In this document: one piece after another, positions 1 to 7,866 of the stretch
Layout: every line of letters starts with the position of its first letter
How positions within the stretch are numbered: the first letter of the stretch is position 1
Assembly (NCBI GenBank): GCA_030715195.1
Contig: JAUYVI010000003.1
Span: 524,960-588,959 of the forward strand
Origin: Dongia sedimenti
GTDB lineage: Bacteria; Pseudomonadota; Alphaproteobacteria; Dongiales; Dongiaceae
Reading direction: 5' to 3'
Length of the DNA stretch: 64,000 nt
Notes under the pieces: model-generated
What the model saw: the letters and a program-made list of their open reading frames with translations, nothing else
What the model was told of the DNA's origin: nothing
Database searches by the model: none
Program-made: the position numbers and the translations under genes

Positions 1-339
1 GTCGAGGCGTTCCGCGCCGCCTGGGCCGAAGGCAATGGCGGCCCGATCCCCGCGGCGCCCGAGCTCGACGCGATCCTGCACCGCGAACGCCTGCAACAGC
101 GCCGCAAGCGCATCCATCCGATTCCCGGCAAGCTCTCCAATCTGCCCGACGGCGCGATGCTGGCCGCCGGCGAGGCCGCCATCCTCATTCTCGGCGGACA
201 CGCAATGCGCTGGTCGCCCGCCGGCTACGCGCCGGTCCAGGACCTGCCGCGGCCCGACGGGCTGCTGACACCGCCTTCCACCCTCGCCGCCTTGCGCGCC
301 GGCTATCGCCCGGTGCTGCATGCGAGTGCGATCATATGA
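1..339 (+). CDS. C-terminal end of an unidentified protein
   Basis: The reading frame is open from the first base of the window and ends at a TGA at 337-339, so about 112 C-terminal residues are present and the start lies outside. The tail contains a Gly/Ala-rich stretch, an LTPPST motif and the ending VLHASAII. I do not recognise the family and see no catalytic motif, membrane segment or signal. The stop overlaps the alkB start in an ATGA arrangement, which suggests translational coupling and one transcript with alkB. Whether it takes part in DNA repair is unknown. Confidence 0.75.
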   Translation, partial: VEAFRAAWAEGNGGPIPAAPELDAILHRERLQQRRKRIHPIPGKLSNLPDGAMLAAGEAAILILGGHAMRWSPAGYAPVQDLPRPDGLLTPPSTLAALRAGYRPVLHASAII

Positions 340-974
340 TCCCGGATCTCTTCGCCGAACCCCGCGCGGCGATGGCGCCCGGCGCCGTGCTGCTGCGCGG
401 CTTTGCCCTGCCGCGCGAGACCGCGTTGCGCGCCGCGATCGACACCGTCACCGCCGAAGCGCCGTTCCGCCACATGACGACTCCCGGCGGCTTCACCATG
501 TCGGTGGCGATGACCACCTGCGGCGAGGTCGGTTGGGTCACCGATCGCAAAGGCTATCGCTACAGCCCGGTCGATCCCCTCAGCGGCAAGCCCTGGCCGG
601 CGATGCCGGCACCGTTCCGCGCGCTCGCGACCGAGGCGGCGGCCGCGGCCGGCTATCCCGGCTTCCACCCGGATTCCTGCCTGATCAACCGCTATACGCC
701 CGGCACCAGGCTTTCGCTGCACCAGGACCAGGATGAGAAGGATTTCAGCCAGCCGATCGTCTCGGTCTCGCTCGGCCTGCCCGCCACTTTCCAGTTCGGC
801 GGCCCGCGGCGGACCGATCCGACGGTCAAATTCCCCTTGAGCCATGGCGATGTCGCCGTCTGGGGCGGCCCGTCCCGCCTGTTCTTCCACGGTGTCGCCA
901 CGCTCAAGGACGGCGCGCACCCGCTGCTCGGCCGAAAGCGGATAAACCTGACCTTTCGCAGGGCCTTAGAGTGA
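336..974 (+). CDS. alkB: Alpha-ketoglutarate-dependent DNA dealkylase AlkB
   Basis: This 212-residue protein repairs alkylated bases such as 1-methyladenine and 3-methylcytosine by Fe(II)/2-oxoglutarate oxidative demethylation. It matches Escherichia coli AlkB (216 aa) closely along its whole length. The nucleotide-recognition segment TPGGFTMSVAMTTCG is present, as is YSPVDPLSGKPWPAMP. Iron ligands are H129 and D131 in LSLHQDQDE and H185 in RLFFHGV. The 2-oxoglutarate-binding arginines lie in the C-terminal RINLTFRRALE. The ATG overlaps the stop of the upstream gene by 4 bp. No Ada-type regulatory gene is adjacent, so its regulation is not visible here. Confidence 0.97.
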   Translation: MIPDLFAEPRAAMAPGAVLLRGFALPRETALRAAIDTVTAEAPFRHMTTPGGFTMSVAMTTCGEVGWVTDRKGYRYSPVDPLSGKPWPAMPAPFRALATEAAAAAGYPGFHPDSCLINRYTPGTRLSLHQDQDEKDFSQPIVSVSLGLPATFQFGGPRRTDPTVKFPLSHGDVAVWGGPSRLFFHGVATLKDGAHPLLGRKRINLTFRRALE

Positions 975-1034
975 CATTGGAGTGATAAATCGCACTGGCG
1001 CTTTCGCGCCGGCGGGAGTAAATCAGAAGCACGT

Positions 1035-1088
1035 CGTGGTGATTTGGCCGGCCGGCTTGCAGCCACGTTAAAAAAATCGCTAAAGGGC
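1035..1088 (+). promoter_or_regulatory. SAM-II riboswitch (metA leader)
   Basis: The leader of metA carries the SAM-II hallmarks. The P1 stem is CGTGG (1035-1039) paired with CCACG (1063-1067). It is followed by the conserved TGATTTGG loop, GGCTTGCAGCC, an A-rich linker and the downstream GCTAAAGGG (1079-1087) that forms the H-type pseudoknot. SAM-II aptamers are established upstream of metA and metX in alphaproteobacteria, where SAM binding lowers expression. The aptamer ends about 63 nt before the ATG, so the expression platform is not simply an aptamer overlapping the ribosome site. How it controls translation or transcription here is not evident. Confidence 0.93.
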
Positions 1089-1151
1089 CGCCTGCGATTC
1101 CAAGGCTGCGGACCCGAGGCGATTCATTTGCCGATTTTTGGGTGACCGCAT

Positions 1152-2069
1152 ATGCCGATCAAGATTCCCGACAAGCTCCCCGCTTTCCAGACCCTCGTGA
1201 ACGAGGGCGTTCGTCTGATGACGGAAACCGTGGCCGTGCGTCAGGACATCCGCCCGATGCAGATCGGCCTGCTCAACCTCATGCCCAACAAGATCAAGAC
1301 CGAGCTGCAATTCGCGCGCCTGCTCGGCGCCACACCGCTCCAGGTCGAGCTCTCGCTGATCCGGATCGGCAACCACACGTCCAAGAACACGGCCGAGGAG
1401 CACCTGCTGAATTTCTATCTGCCCTGGGAAGCCGTGCGGCACCGGAAATTCGACGGCCTCATCATCACCGGCACGCCGATCGAGCACATTCCCTATGAGG
1501 ACGTCACCTATTGGTCGGAGATGCAGCAGATCTTCGATTGGACCAAGACCAACGTCCATTCGACGGTCAACGTCTGCTGGGCCGGCATGGCCGCCCTCTA
1601 TCACTTCCACGGCGTGCCGAAGCATCCGCTGCCGGAGAAGGCCTTCGGCGTCTACCGGCAGAAGATCCTGAAGCCGGCATCGCCGTATTTGAGCGGCTTC
1701 TCCGACGAGTTCGCGATTCCGGTCTCGCGCTGGGCCGAGATCCGCGTCGCCGACGTTAGGGCCTGCCCGGAGCTCGAGATCCTCGCCTATTCGGAAGAGA
1801 AAGGCGTCAGCGTCGCGCAGACCAAAGGCACGCGCCGCCTCTACGTGCTCGATCACCTGGAATACGACGCGACCTCGCTCGGCGACGAATACACGCGCGA
1901 CGTCAGCGCCAATGTGCCGATCAAGCTGCCGCACAACTACTATCCGAACGACGACCCCAAGCAGGTGCCGTTGAACCGCTGGCGGCCGCACGCCCATCTC
2001 TTCATGTCGAACTGGATCAACGAGATCTACCAGACGACGCCGTTCGAGATCGAGAACGTCGGGGAGTAG
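1152..2069 (+). CDS. metA: Homoserine O-acyltransferase MetA, probably acetyl-CoA specific
   Basis: This 305-residue enzyme activates homoserine for methionine synthesis. It aligns with MetA throughout: nucleophile C142 in [10 protein letters not shown], with H235 and E237 in DHLEYDA completing the catalytic set, all at E. coli numbering. Residue 111 is Glu, in TGTPIEHI. In this family Glu111 goes with acetyl-CoA use and Gly111 with succinyl-CoA use, so O-acetylhomoserine is the likely product. Start choice: GGGTGA lies six bases before the ATG. Expression is expected to be SAM-repressed through the SAM-II element. The ankyrin-VOC gene follows one base after the stop. A cystathionine gamma-synthase family gene sits far downstream at 32-33 kb. 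Confidence 0.95.
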   Translation: MPIKIPDKLPAFQTLVNEGVRLMTETVAVRQDIRPMQIGLLNLMPNKIKTELQFARLLGATPLQVELSLIRIGNHTSKNTAEEHLLNFYLPWEAVRHRKFDGLIITGTPIEHIPYEDVTYWSEMQQIFDWTKTNVHSTVNVCWAGMAALYHFHGVPKHPLPEKAFGVYRQKILKPASPYLSGFSDEFAIPVSRWAEIRVADVRACPELEILAYSEEKGVSVAQTKGTRRLYVLDHLEYDATSLGDEYTRDVSANVPIKLPHNYYPNDDPKQVPLNRWRPHAHLFMSNWINEIYQTTPFEIENVGE

Positions 2070-2070
2070 C

Positions 2071-3153
2071 ATGAGCGTGGACAGCGAAATCATCGAAGCC
2101 GCCACCGACGGCAAGGCCGATGATCTCGCCCGCCTGCTGGACGCCCATCCGGAGAAGCTTGCGGTGACCGGTGGCCGCTGGAACACGCCGCTGCTGCATC
2201 TCGCCGCCGCGCAGGGTCATCTCGACTGCGTGAAACTGCTGCTGGCGCGCGGCCTCGACGTGAACATGCGCGATGCGCTCGATCGGGCCACGCCGCTGCT
2301 CTGGGCGGCGTCGGGCGGACACCTGGACGTCGTGAAGCATCTGGCGGAATCCGGCGCCGATCTTGACGCCATGGGCGATCATCACGAGATCGGCGCGCTC
2401 GGCTGGGCCACCTGCTTCCAGGAGGTCCAGCACGCGGTCGCCGAATACCTGCTCGCCCGCGGTGCCAGGCCCACGATCTTCCCCGCCGTGGCGCTCGGCC
2501 GGGCCGATCTGATCCACAGCGTGGTCGGCGCCGATCGGCGCCAGTTGCATGCCCGCATGAGCGCGTTCGAGCACCGCGCGACGCCGCTCCATCTCGCCGT
2601 GCTGAAGAACCAGCCGGAGAGCGTGGCGGCCTTGCTGCAGCTCGGCGCCGATCCGGGCGCGCGCGACAGCCGCGGCCGGACGCCGCTGGCCTGCGCGGCG
2701 CCGAACACCGACTCAGGGATCGCCGCGGCGCTGATTGCCGCCGGGGCCGATCCGGCGGAGAGCAACCCGCTCCGCTTCGACTATGCGATCCCGATCCTCA
2801 ACGTGAAGAACGTGCCGGCCTCGATCGCCCACTACGTCGACAAACTCGGCTTCGAGAAGGAATGGGATTGGGGCGAGCCGGCGACCTTCGGCTGCGTGCG
2901 CCGCGACGGGGTGCAGATCTTCCTCTGCGAGGGCGGCCAAGGCGCCGCCGGCACCTGGATCTCGATCTTCGTCCGCGATGTCGATGCGCTGCACGCGGAC
3001 TACCAGCGGCGCGGCGCCCTGATCCGGCAGAAGCCGACCAACTTTCCCTGGGGTCTCAAGGAAATGAACGTCGAGGACCTGGATGGCCACCGCCTGCGCT
3101 TCGGCAGCGAGGCTACCGGGCCCGCCGACGGCGCGGCTTTGAACGAGGCTTAG
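2071..3153 (+). CDS. Ankyrin-repeat protein fused to a glyoxalase/VOC domain
   Basis: This 360-residue protein has an N-terminal ankyrin region (about residues 5-230; repeats visible as TPLLHLAAAQGHLDCVKLLL, TPLLWAASGGHLDVVKHL, TPLHLAVLKNQPESVAALL and TPLACAAP) and a C-terminal glyoxalase/bleomycin-resistance-like fold (about 237-348; AIPILNVKNVPASIAHYVDKLGFE, a WISIFVRDVDALH strand-helix, DLDGHRLRFG). The VOC part looks like the single-domain type that dimerises. Substrate and partner are unknown. The ATG lies one base after the metA stop and GGGGAG in the metA end can serve as ribosome site, so it should be co-transcribed with metA. Its 3' end overlaps the convergent LysR gene by 41 bp. Confidence 0.85.
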   Translation: MSVDSEIIEAATDGKADDLARLLDAHPEKLAVTGGRWNTPLLHLAAAQGHLDCVKLLLARGLDVNMRDALDRATPLLWAASGGHLDVVKHLAESGADLDAMGDHHEIGALGWATCFQEVQHAVAEYLLARGARPTIFPAVALGRADLIHSVVGADRRQLHARMSAFEHRATPLHLAVLKNQPESVAALLQLGADPGARDSRGRTPLACAAPNTDSGIAAALIAAGADPAESNPLRFDYAIPILNVKNVPASIAHYVDKLGFEKEWDWGEPATFGCVRRDGVQIFLCEGGQGAAGTWISIFVRDVDALHADYQRRGALIRQKPTNFPWGLKEMNVEDLDGHRLRFGSEATGPADGAALNEA

Positions 3154-4045
3154 CCGCGCCCGCCGCGAGGTGCTCGATCAGCCAGCGCGCGGCCGGTCCC
3201 AGCGCCTTGTCGCGGCGGTGCGCGATCACCAGCGGGAAGCGCGGCATCCGGTCGGAGCCTTCCCAGCGCAACGGCTTCAACGCGACCAGCCGTCCCGCCT
3301 TGAGATCGGCCGCCACCAGGTTGCGCGGCATGCTGCACCACCCGACGCCGGCCAGCAGCAGCTTGTGCCGCAGGTTCATATCGGCGATGCGCCAGTGCCG
3401 GACGGCATGGATGCCATAGTCGCGCCGGTCGAACACCTCGCTCCGCGAGCTCAGCACCAGCTGCAGATGGTCGCGCAGCAGCTCCGGTGCGAACCGCCCC
3501 TTGATCTTGGCCAGCGGATGATCGGCCGCCGCGACGGCGACCAGCTCGATCTCTCCGCATTGCACGCGCTCGATCTCCGCCGGCATCGGCGTCGAAGCGG
3601 TCATCAGCGCCAGGTCGACCGTGCCTTCCAGCAGCGCGTTCCGCGTCGCCTGGAAGAACTCGACCGTGATCCGCAGGGTGACCAGTGGAAACGCCTCGCG
3701 GAATTCCTTCAGCACCGTGGCCAGCGTTTCCGGCGCGAAGGCGTCCAGCACCAGGGAAAGCTCAGCCTCCACGCCCTGGGTCACGCCGGCGGCCTGCAGC
3801 CGGAAGTCATCGACGTCGTCGAGGATGCGCCGCGCGCGCGGCAGCAGCGCCCGCCCGGCCTCGGTCAGCTCCGCCCGATAGGCCGCGCGGTCGAACAGCA
3901 CCACCCCGCTCTGCTCTTCCAGCTTCTGGACCGCATAGGTGATCGCCGATTGCGCGCGATTCATCCGCCGCGCCGCCGCGGCGAAGCTGCCCTCGGCGAC
4001 GACGGTGGCGAAGACAGCGAACTGGTCCAGGGTCAGGGAATCCAC
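3113..4045 (-). CDS. LysR-family transcriptional regulator
   Basis: This 310-residue LysR-type regulator has an N-terminal winged helix (FAVFATVVAEGSFAAAARRM, then AQSAITYAVQKLEEQ) and a periplasmic-binding-protein-like effector domain from about residue 90. It ends in an Arg/Lys-rich tail. The start is GTG at 4045-4043 and no clear ribosome site precedes it. It is divergent from the doxX-dioxygenase operon, the classic layout for a regulator of its neighbour. A TTC-N-GAT-N-ATC-N-GAA palindrome sits four bases upstream of its start. Effector unknown; control of the 4158-5413 operon is inferred from position. Its 3' end overlaps the convergent ankyrin-VOC gene. Confidence 0.93.
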   Translation of the reverse strand: MDSLTLDQFAVFATVVAEGSFAAAARRMNRAQSAITYAVQKLEEQSGVVLFDRAAYRAELTEAGRALLPRARRILDDVDDFRLQAAGVTQGVEAELSLVLDAFAPETLATVLKEFREAFPLVTLRITVEFFQATRNALLEGTVDLALMTASTPMPAEIERVQCGEIELVAVAAADHPLAKIKGRFAPELLRDHLQLVLSSRSEVFDRRDYGIHAVRHWRIADMNLRHKLLLAGVGWCSMPRNLVAADLKAGRLVALKPLRWEGSDRMPRFPLVIAHRRDKALGPAARWLIEHLAAGAAKPRSKPRRRRAR

Positions 4046-4048
4046 TTG

Positions 4049-4063
4049 TTCAGATTATCCGAA
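4049..4063. promoter_or_regulatory. Probable LysR operator (T-N11-A palindrome)
   Basis: The sequence TTCAGATTATCCGAA matches its own reverse complement at 12 of 15 positions (TTC-N-GAT-N-ATC-N-GAA). This is the T-N11-A form typical of LysR recognition sites. It lies immediately upstream of the LysR GTG and about 95 bp from the doxX ATG, so it could serve both autorepression and activation of the divergent operon. The assignment rests on pattern and position only. Confidence 0.6.
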
Positions 4064-4157
4064 TGAGAGCTTCTAAACTATATCTATTTAATCCGAGGGC
4101 CGGACCGACCAATTTTGGGCTCACGTCCGGAATCCACACCGTGCCCCCAGGAGAGTC

Positions 4158-4595
4158 ATGACCGACACCAAGACCGCCCCCTATGCCGCCCTGCTGCTGC
4201 GCCTGACCCTCGGCGTGCTGTTCCTGGCCCATGCGAGCCTGAAGATCTTCGTCTTCACCCCGGCCGGCACCGCGCAATTCTTCGAATCGATCGGCCTGCC
4301 CGGCGCCCTTGCCTACATCACCATCGCCTGGGAAGTCGCCGGCGCTCTCGCCCTGATCCTCGGCCTCTGGCCGCGCCTGGTCGCGATCGCCATGGTGCCG
4401 GTCCTGCTCGGCGCGCTGTTCACCGTGCATCTCGCCAACGGCTTCTTCTTCAGCAACCCGAATGGCGGCTGGGAATACCTCGCCTTCTGGATCGTGGCCC
4501 AGGTGGCGCTCGCGCTGACCGGTGACGGCGCCTATGCTCTGAAGCCGGGCCTGCCTTTCGGCTCGGCGCCGAAATCCGCCACCCAGCCTGTCTGA
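4158..4595 (+). CDS. DoxX-family membrane protein
   Basis: This 145-residue integral membrane protein of the DoxX/DoxD-like family has four hydrophobic segments (about residues 10-30, 50-70, 75-95, 110-130). The characteristic opening is LLLRLTLGVLFLAHASLKI, followed by a PGALAYITIAWEVAGALALI helix. DoxX proteins accompany oxidoreductases and redox-stress functions, but no reaction is defined for this subgroup. AGGAGAG seven bases upstream supports the ATG. It is the first gene of an operon with the aromatic ring-opening dioxygenase eight bases downstream and is divergent from a LysR regulator, a common arrangement that suggests induction by an aromatic compound. Confidence 0.9.
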   Translation: MTDTKTAPYAALLLRLTLGVLFLAHASLKIFVFTPAGTAQFFESIGLPGALAYITIAWEVAGALALILGLWPRLVAIAMVPVLLGALFTVHLANGFFFSNPNGGWEYLAFWIVAQVALALTGDGAYALKPGLPFGSAPKSATQPV

Positions 4596-4603
4596 GCGCA
4601 TCG

Positions 4604-5413
4604 ATGGCCCGACTCCCCAGCCTCTACATCACCCATGGCGGCGGCCCGTGCTTCTGGATGGAGTTCGGGCCGCCGTTCGGGCCGCACGCTTTCGACAAGC
4701 TGCGCGCCTATCTCGCCGGCCTCATCGACAGCCTGCCGGAACGCCCGAAGCAGATCCTGATGATCTCCGGCCACTGGGAAGAGGACCGGCCGACGGTCAG
4801 CACCGCGGCGAAGCCGGGCATGCTGTTCGACTATTACGGATTCCCGGAGCACACCTATCATCTCAGCTACCCGGCGCCGGGCGCTCCGGCCCTGGCCGAA
4901 CGCGTCCGCGGGTTGCTGCAGTCGGCCGGGATCGACTGCGGCACCGACGACCGGCGCGGCTTCGACCATGGCGTCTTCGTCCCGCAACTGATCATCGATC
5001 CGGAAGCGCGGATCCCGGTCGTGATGCTCTCGATGCGCCACGATCTCGATCCCGCCGCCCATATCGCCATCGGCAAGGCGCTCGAGCCGTTGCGCGATGA
5101 AGGCGTGCTGATCATCGGCAGCGGCAGCTCCTATCACAACCTGCGGGAGTTCTTCAGCGGCCGCAGCGCCGAGGCCTCGCTCGCCTTCGACGATTGGCTG
5201 AACGAGACGGTGGCGGTGAACGATCCAGCCACCCGCAACAAGCGTGTGAGCGAATGGGCGCAAGCGCCGGGCGGTCGCGCCTGCCATCCGCGCGAGGATC
5301 ACCTGATCCCGCTGATGGTCGCCGCCGGCGCCGCGGGCAGCGATCCCGGCCGCCGCAGCTTCCGCGACCTGCTCGGCGGCAAGGCGGTGTCCTGCTTCAG
5401 CTTCGGCGGGTGA
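4604..5413 (+). CDS. DODA-type extradiol aromatic ring-opening dioxygenase (LigB/YgiD family)
   Basis: This 269-residue protein belongs to the class III extradiol dioxygenases that include plant DOPA dioxygenase and E. coli YgiD. Metal-site histidines are visible at H11 (YITHGGGP) and H57 (ISGHWEE), with H122 (FDHGVFVP) and H178 (GSSYHNL) conserved in the active site. It should open a catechol-type ring next to the hydroxyls. The true substrate cannot be read from sequence. It follows doxX by eight bases in the same operon, under the presumed control of the divergent LysR regulator. Length is normal for the family. Confidence 0.93.
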   Translation: MARLPSLYITHGGGPCFWMEFGPPFGPHAFDKLRAYLAGLIDSLPERPKQILMISGHWEEDRPTVSTAAKPGMLFDYYGFPEHTYHLSYPAPGAPALAERVRGLLQSAGIDCGTDDRRGFDHGVFVPQLIIDPEARIPVVMLSMRHDLDPAAHIAIGKALEPLRDEGVLIIGSGSSYHNLREFFSGRSAEASLAFDDWLNETVAVNDPATRNKRVSEWAQAPGGRACHPREDHLIPLMVAAGAAGSDPGRRSFRDLLGGKAVSCFSFGG

Positions 5414-5444
5414 CGCGAATTCTCTCCCTGAGAGGCAGGGCCCG

Positions 5445-5645
5445 TTAGCGAGAGTTTGCCTCCTCCCGGCTGAACTTGAAATCCACCGGAAGTCTTCCGC
5501 GGAACTGGCGAAGCTGCTTCAAGAGTTCGGCGCGATTGCCTGCGCTGTGGATCTCGACATCATCGCCGGCCCCCAGTCGCAGAGCCTTCAATAGGGCCCG
5601 CGGAAGGCGACTAGCAAAGCTGCTGCCCCGCTTAGAGACCCGCAT
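5445..5645 (-). CDS. Orphan MazE/AbrB-like antitoxin, probably decayed
   Basis: This small protein (66 aa from the ATG at 5645, 75 aa from an upstream TTG at 5672) starts with a swapped-hairpin AbrB/MazE DNA-binding domain: [19 protein letters not shown], then [12 protein letters not shown]. The C-terminal [19 protein letters not shown] is the segment that usually contacts a PIN-type VapC toxin. The linker between the two is shorter than I expect for the family. No toxin gene follows: downstream, 31 bases after the stop, comes the convergent dioxygenase end. I read it as a solitary remnant of a toxin-antitoxin pair. It may still bind DNA. Confidence 0.7.
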   Translation of the reverse strand: MRVSKRGSSFASRLPRALLKALRLGAGDDVEIHSAGNRAELLKQLRQFRGRLPVDFKFSREEANSR

Positions 5646-5762
5646 GCTCACCTCATAACGATCTTCTGCCAAATGTCGTCTTCGCAGAAGGCGCCGTCAA
5701 CCATGGGCCCGCCTTCCACCCTTGCTCTTGACTATCGACCGGGAAAACACAAGCTCATATCC

Positions 5763-6452
5763 ATGGAATTGAACGCCGACTTCTCCCTGCGCGCCGCAGT
5801 CCATACCGCGGCGCTGCCTTGGATTCCCTCGCCCATGGCCGGGGTCGATCGGCGCATGCTCGACCGCATCGGCGAAGAGGTCGCGCGCGCGACCTCGATC
5901 GTCCGCTATGCGCCGGACAGCCATTTCTCACCCCACACCCATGGCGGCGGCGAGGAGTTCCTGGTGCTGGACGGCGTGTTCCAGGACGAGCATGGCGACT
6001 ATCCGCCGGGCGCCTATGTGCGCAACCCGCCGACCACGCGGCACCAGCCGGGCTCGGCGCCGGGCTGCACCATCTTCGTCAAGCTCTGGCAGTTCGATGC
6101 GGCCGATCGCACGGAGGTGCGGATCGACACCGACCGGCAAAGCTTCGCGCCCGCGCCGGACCGCGCCGGCGTCGAAACCCTGCCCCTCTTCCACGACAAC
6201 CGCGAAGACGTGCGGCTCGAACGCTGGGCCGCGCACGCCAATGTCACGCTCGACCTGCCCGGCGGCATTGAAATCCTGGTGCTGGAGGGCGGCTTTGCCG
6301 AAGGCGGCGAAAGTTTCGTCCCGCAATCCTGGCTCCGCCTCCCCGCCGGCGCACGTCTCATCGCCAAAGCCGGCCCGGACGGCGCGCGCGTCTGGATCAA
6401 GTCCGGCCACCTCGCGCTGCCCCAGCACGCCCCAAAACCCGCGGCGGCCTGA
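5763..6452 (+). CDS. Cupin-domain protein of the ChrR-like type
   Basis: From the ATG at 5763 the product is 229 residues; a longer in-frame start at 5673 would add 30 residues that do not look conserved. Two cupin-like halves are visible. The first has the metal-site histidines and glutamate in [20 protein letters not shown] with [18 protein letters not shown]. The second has [14 protein letters not shown] strands ([14 protein letters not shown]). This resembles the ChrR cupin domain of anti-sigma factor proteins, but the zinc-binding N-terminal anti-sigma domain is absent and no ECF sigma gene is adjacent. It is therefore a stand-alone cupin of unknown substrate. Confidence 0.85.
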   Translation: MELNADFSLRAAVHTAALPWIPSPMAGVDRRMLDRIGEEVARATSIVRYAPDSHFSPHTHGGGEEFLVLDGVFQDEHGDYPPGAYVRNPPTTRHQPGSAPGCTIFVKLWQFDAADRTEVRIDTDRQSFAPAPDRAGVETLPLFHDNREDVRLERWAAHANVTLDLPGGIEILVLEGGFAEGGESFVPQSWLRLPAGARLIAKAGPDGARVWIKSGHLALPQHAPKPAAA

Positions 6453-6478
6453 GCTTACCCGACACAGATCACAAGATT

Positions 6479-6650
6479 CCCCTCCCCCAAGATGGGGGAG
6501 GGCTAGGGAGGGGGTTGATGCAGCCGTGAATTTTCATGGGCTGTAAGTTGGGCGATCCAGCCCTGGATCTCCCCTTTTCACTCGACCCGTGCGCGGCACA
6601 GCTGCATCAACCCCCACCCCACCCCGCCCCGCCCCCATCTTGGGGGCGGG
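6479..6650. repeat. Large imperfect inverted repeat in the cupin-marR intergenic region
   Basis: Two arms of about 46-50 bp (6479-6524 and 6601-6650) are near reverse complements of each other. Each contains the core CCCCCAAGATGGGGG-type hairpin and a GGGGGTTGATGCAGC segment, separated by about 76 bp. The gap between the convergent cupin and marR genes (6453-6670) holds nothing else. Such G-rich hairpin elements occur as dispersed intergenic repeats in many proteobacteria and could end transcription from both sides. I cannot see other copies in this window. Confidence 0.7.
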
Positions 6651-6670
6651 AGAAGAATGGACCCGCTTGC

Positions 6671-7153
6671 TCAGCCGTTCCCGCGCTCCAGCTTCTCCAC
6701 CATGCGGATCAAGCCGCTGCGCATCGCATCGGCGCTCGGTGACTTCATTTCGGCTTCGATCGCGCCGTGGAATTCCTGCCAGAGCGCATAGGCCTTCGCC
6801 AGCACCGCATTGCCCGCCGGCGTCAGCGCCAGGCGCTTGATCCGCCGGTCGTTCTCATCCGCCGCAATCCGCACCAGCCCGCGCCGCTCCAGCGGCTTCA
6901 GCGCCGCGGTCAAGGTCGTGCGGTCCATGGCGAGAAAATCCGCCGTGTCCCCCATGGTCGGCGCGCCTCCGGTCGAATCGGTCCGGTTCAGCGACATCAG
7001 CAGCGAATACTGGCCGCTGGTGAGGTCGAGCGGCCGGAACACATCGTCGAAATGCCGCGCCAGCGCCCGCGCCGCGCGCTGCACATGCAGGCAGAGGCAG
7101 GCCTGCGCGACCGAGCGCGCGATATCCTTCGAGATGATTTTGCGGTTTGACAT
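6671..7153 (-). CDS. MarR-family transcriptional regulator
   Basis: This 160-residue MarR-type winged-helix protein has a dimerisation helix region at the N-terminus, a recognition region DTADFLAMDRTTLTAALKPL and the wing with ENDRRIKRLALTPAGNAV. It is divergent from the GST-DUF899-VOC operon with 62 bp between starts. Two TTGA/TCAA palindromes lie in that gap, one overlapping its own ATG, so it probably represses itself and the operon. Ligand unknown; the neighbouring GST suggests an electrophile or xenobiotic signal. Confidence 0.93.
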   Translation of the reverse strand: MSNRKIISKDIARSVAQACLCLHVQRAARALARHFDDVFRPLDLTSGQYSLLMSLNRTDSTGGAPTMGDTADFLAMDRTTLTAALKPLERRGLVRIAADENDRRIKRLALTPAGNAVLAKAYALWQEFHGAIEAEMKSPSADAMRSGLIRMVEKLERGNG

Positions 7154-7176
7154 GCGTCAATATACTTTGATATCAA
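7147..7176. promoter_or_regulatory. Two palindromic MarR-type operators
   Basis: TTGACATGCGTCAA (7147-7160) is a perfect TTGAC-N4-GTCAA inverted repeat covering the marR start codon. TTGATATCAA (7167-7176) is a perfect 10-bp palindrome six bases further on. Both share TTGA/TCAA half-sites, as expected for one dimeric MarR protein binding twice in a divergent promoter. The function is inferred from position and symmetry. Confidence 0.6.
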
Positions 7177-7215
7177 CCTATCCGTCAACCACCAAGAAGC
7201 AGGGGGAGGATCGCG

Positions 7216-7839
7216 ATGAAGCTGCACTATTTCGAGACCATCAACGGCCGCAAGGCCTGCGTGGCGGCGAAGCATCTCGCCGCGCCGGTCGAGTTCGTCC
7301 GCGTCAACCTCGGGAAGAACGAGCACACGCAGCCCGCCTATCTCGCCTTGAATCCCAACGCCCGGATTCCAGTGCTGGAGACCGAGACCGGCTCGATCTG
7401 GGAATCCAACGCGATCATGGCCTATCTGGCGCAGAAGATGGGCTCCGATCTCCTGCCCACCGATGAACGCCTGCCGGAAATCCTGCGCTGGCTGGCCTGG
7501 AGCTCCGAGCACTTCAACCGCTATGCCAGCCGGGTCTATTTCGAGAACCTGGTGAAGACCCAGTTCGGTCTGGGCGCGGCCGATGCCGCGCTGGTCGAAG
7601 AGGCGAACGGCTACATCCGGAAATACGGCGCGGTCTTGAACGATCATTTGAAGGGCCGCCGCTACCTGGTCAGCGATGCGCTGACCATCGCGGATTTCGC
7701 GGTCGGCGCCGCCCTGCCCTACGCCGAAGGGGCGAAGCTTCCGCTCGACGGCTTCACCGAAATTCTCCGCTGGGCCGATCGCCTCAACGAACTGCCGGCC
7801 TGGCGCGATCCCTACCCCGCCACCAAAGCCGCCGCCTGA
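7216..7839 (+). CDS. Glutathione S-transferase family protein
   Basis: This 207-residue protein has a thioredoxin-like N-terminal domain (MKLHYFETINGRKACVAAKHL with NPNARIPVLET and WESNAIMAYLA, the glutathione gamma-glutamyl binding segment) and an all-alpha C-terminal domain with the LTIADFAVGAALPY motif. It should conjugate or reduce substrates with glutathione; the class cannot be fixed. A strong GGGGGAGGA site precedes the ATG. It is first in a run with the DUF899 and VOC genes and lies opposite a MarR regulator, consistent with an inducible detoxification operon. Confidence 0.93.
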   Translation: MKLHYFETINGRKACVAAKHLAAPVEFVRVNLGKNEHTQPAYLALNPNARIPVLETETGSIWESNAIMAYLAQKMGSDLLPTDERLPEILRWLAWSSEHFNRYASRVYFENLVKTQFGLGAADAALVEEANGYIRKYGAVLNDHLKGRRYLVSDALTIADFAVGAALPYAEGAKLPLDGFTEILRWADRLNELPAWRDPYPATKAAA

Positions 7840-7866
7840 CCCCGTTTGGAGCGAAAGGAGTCCGCC

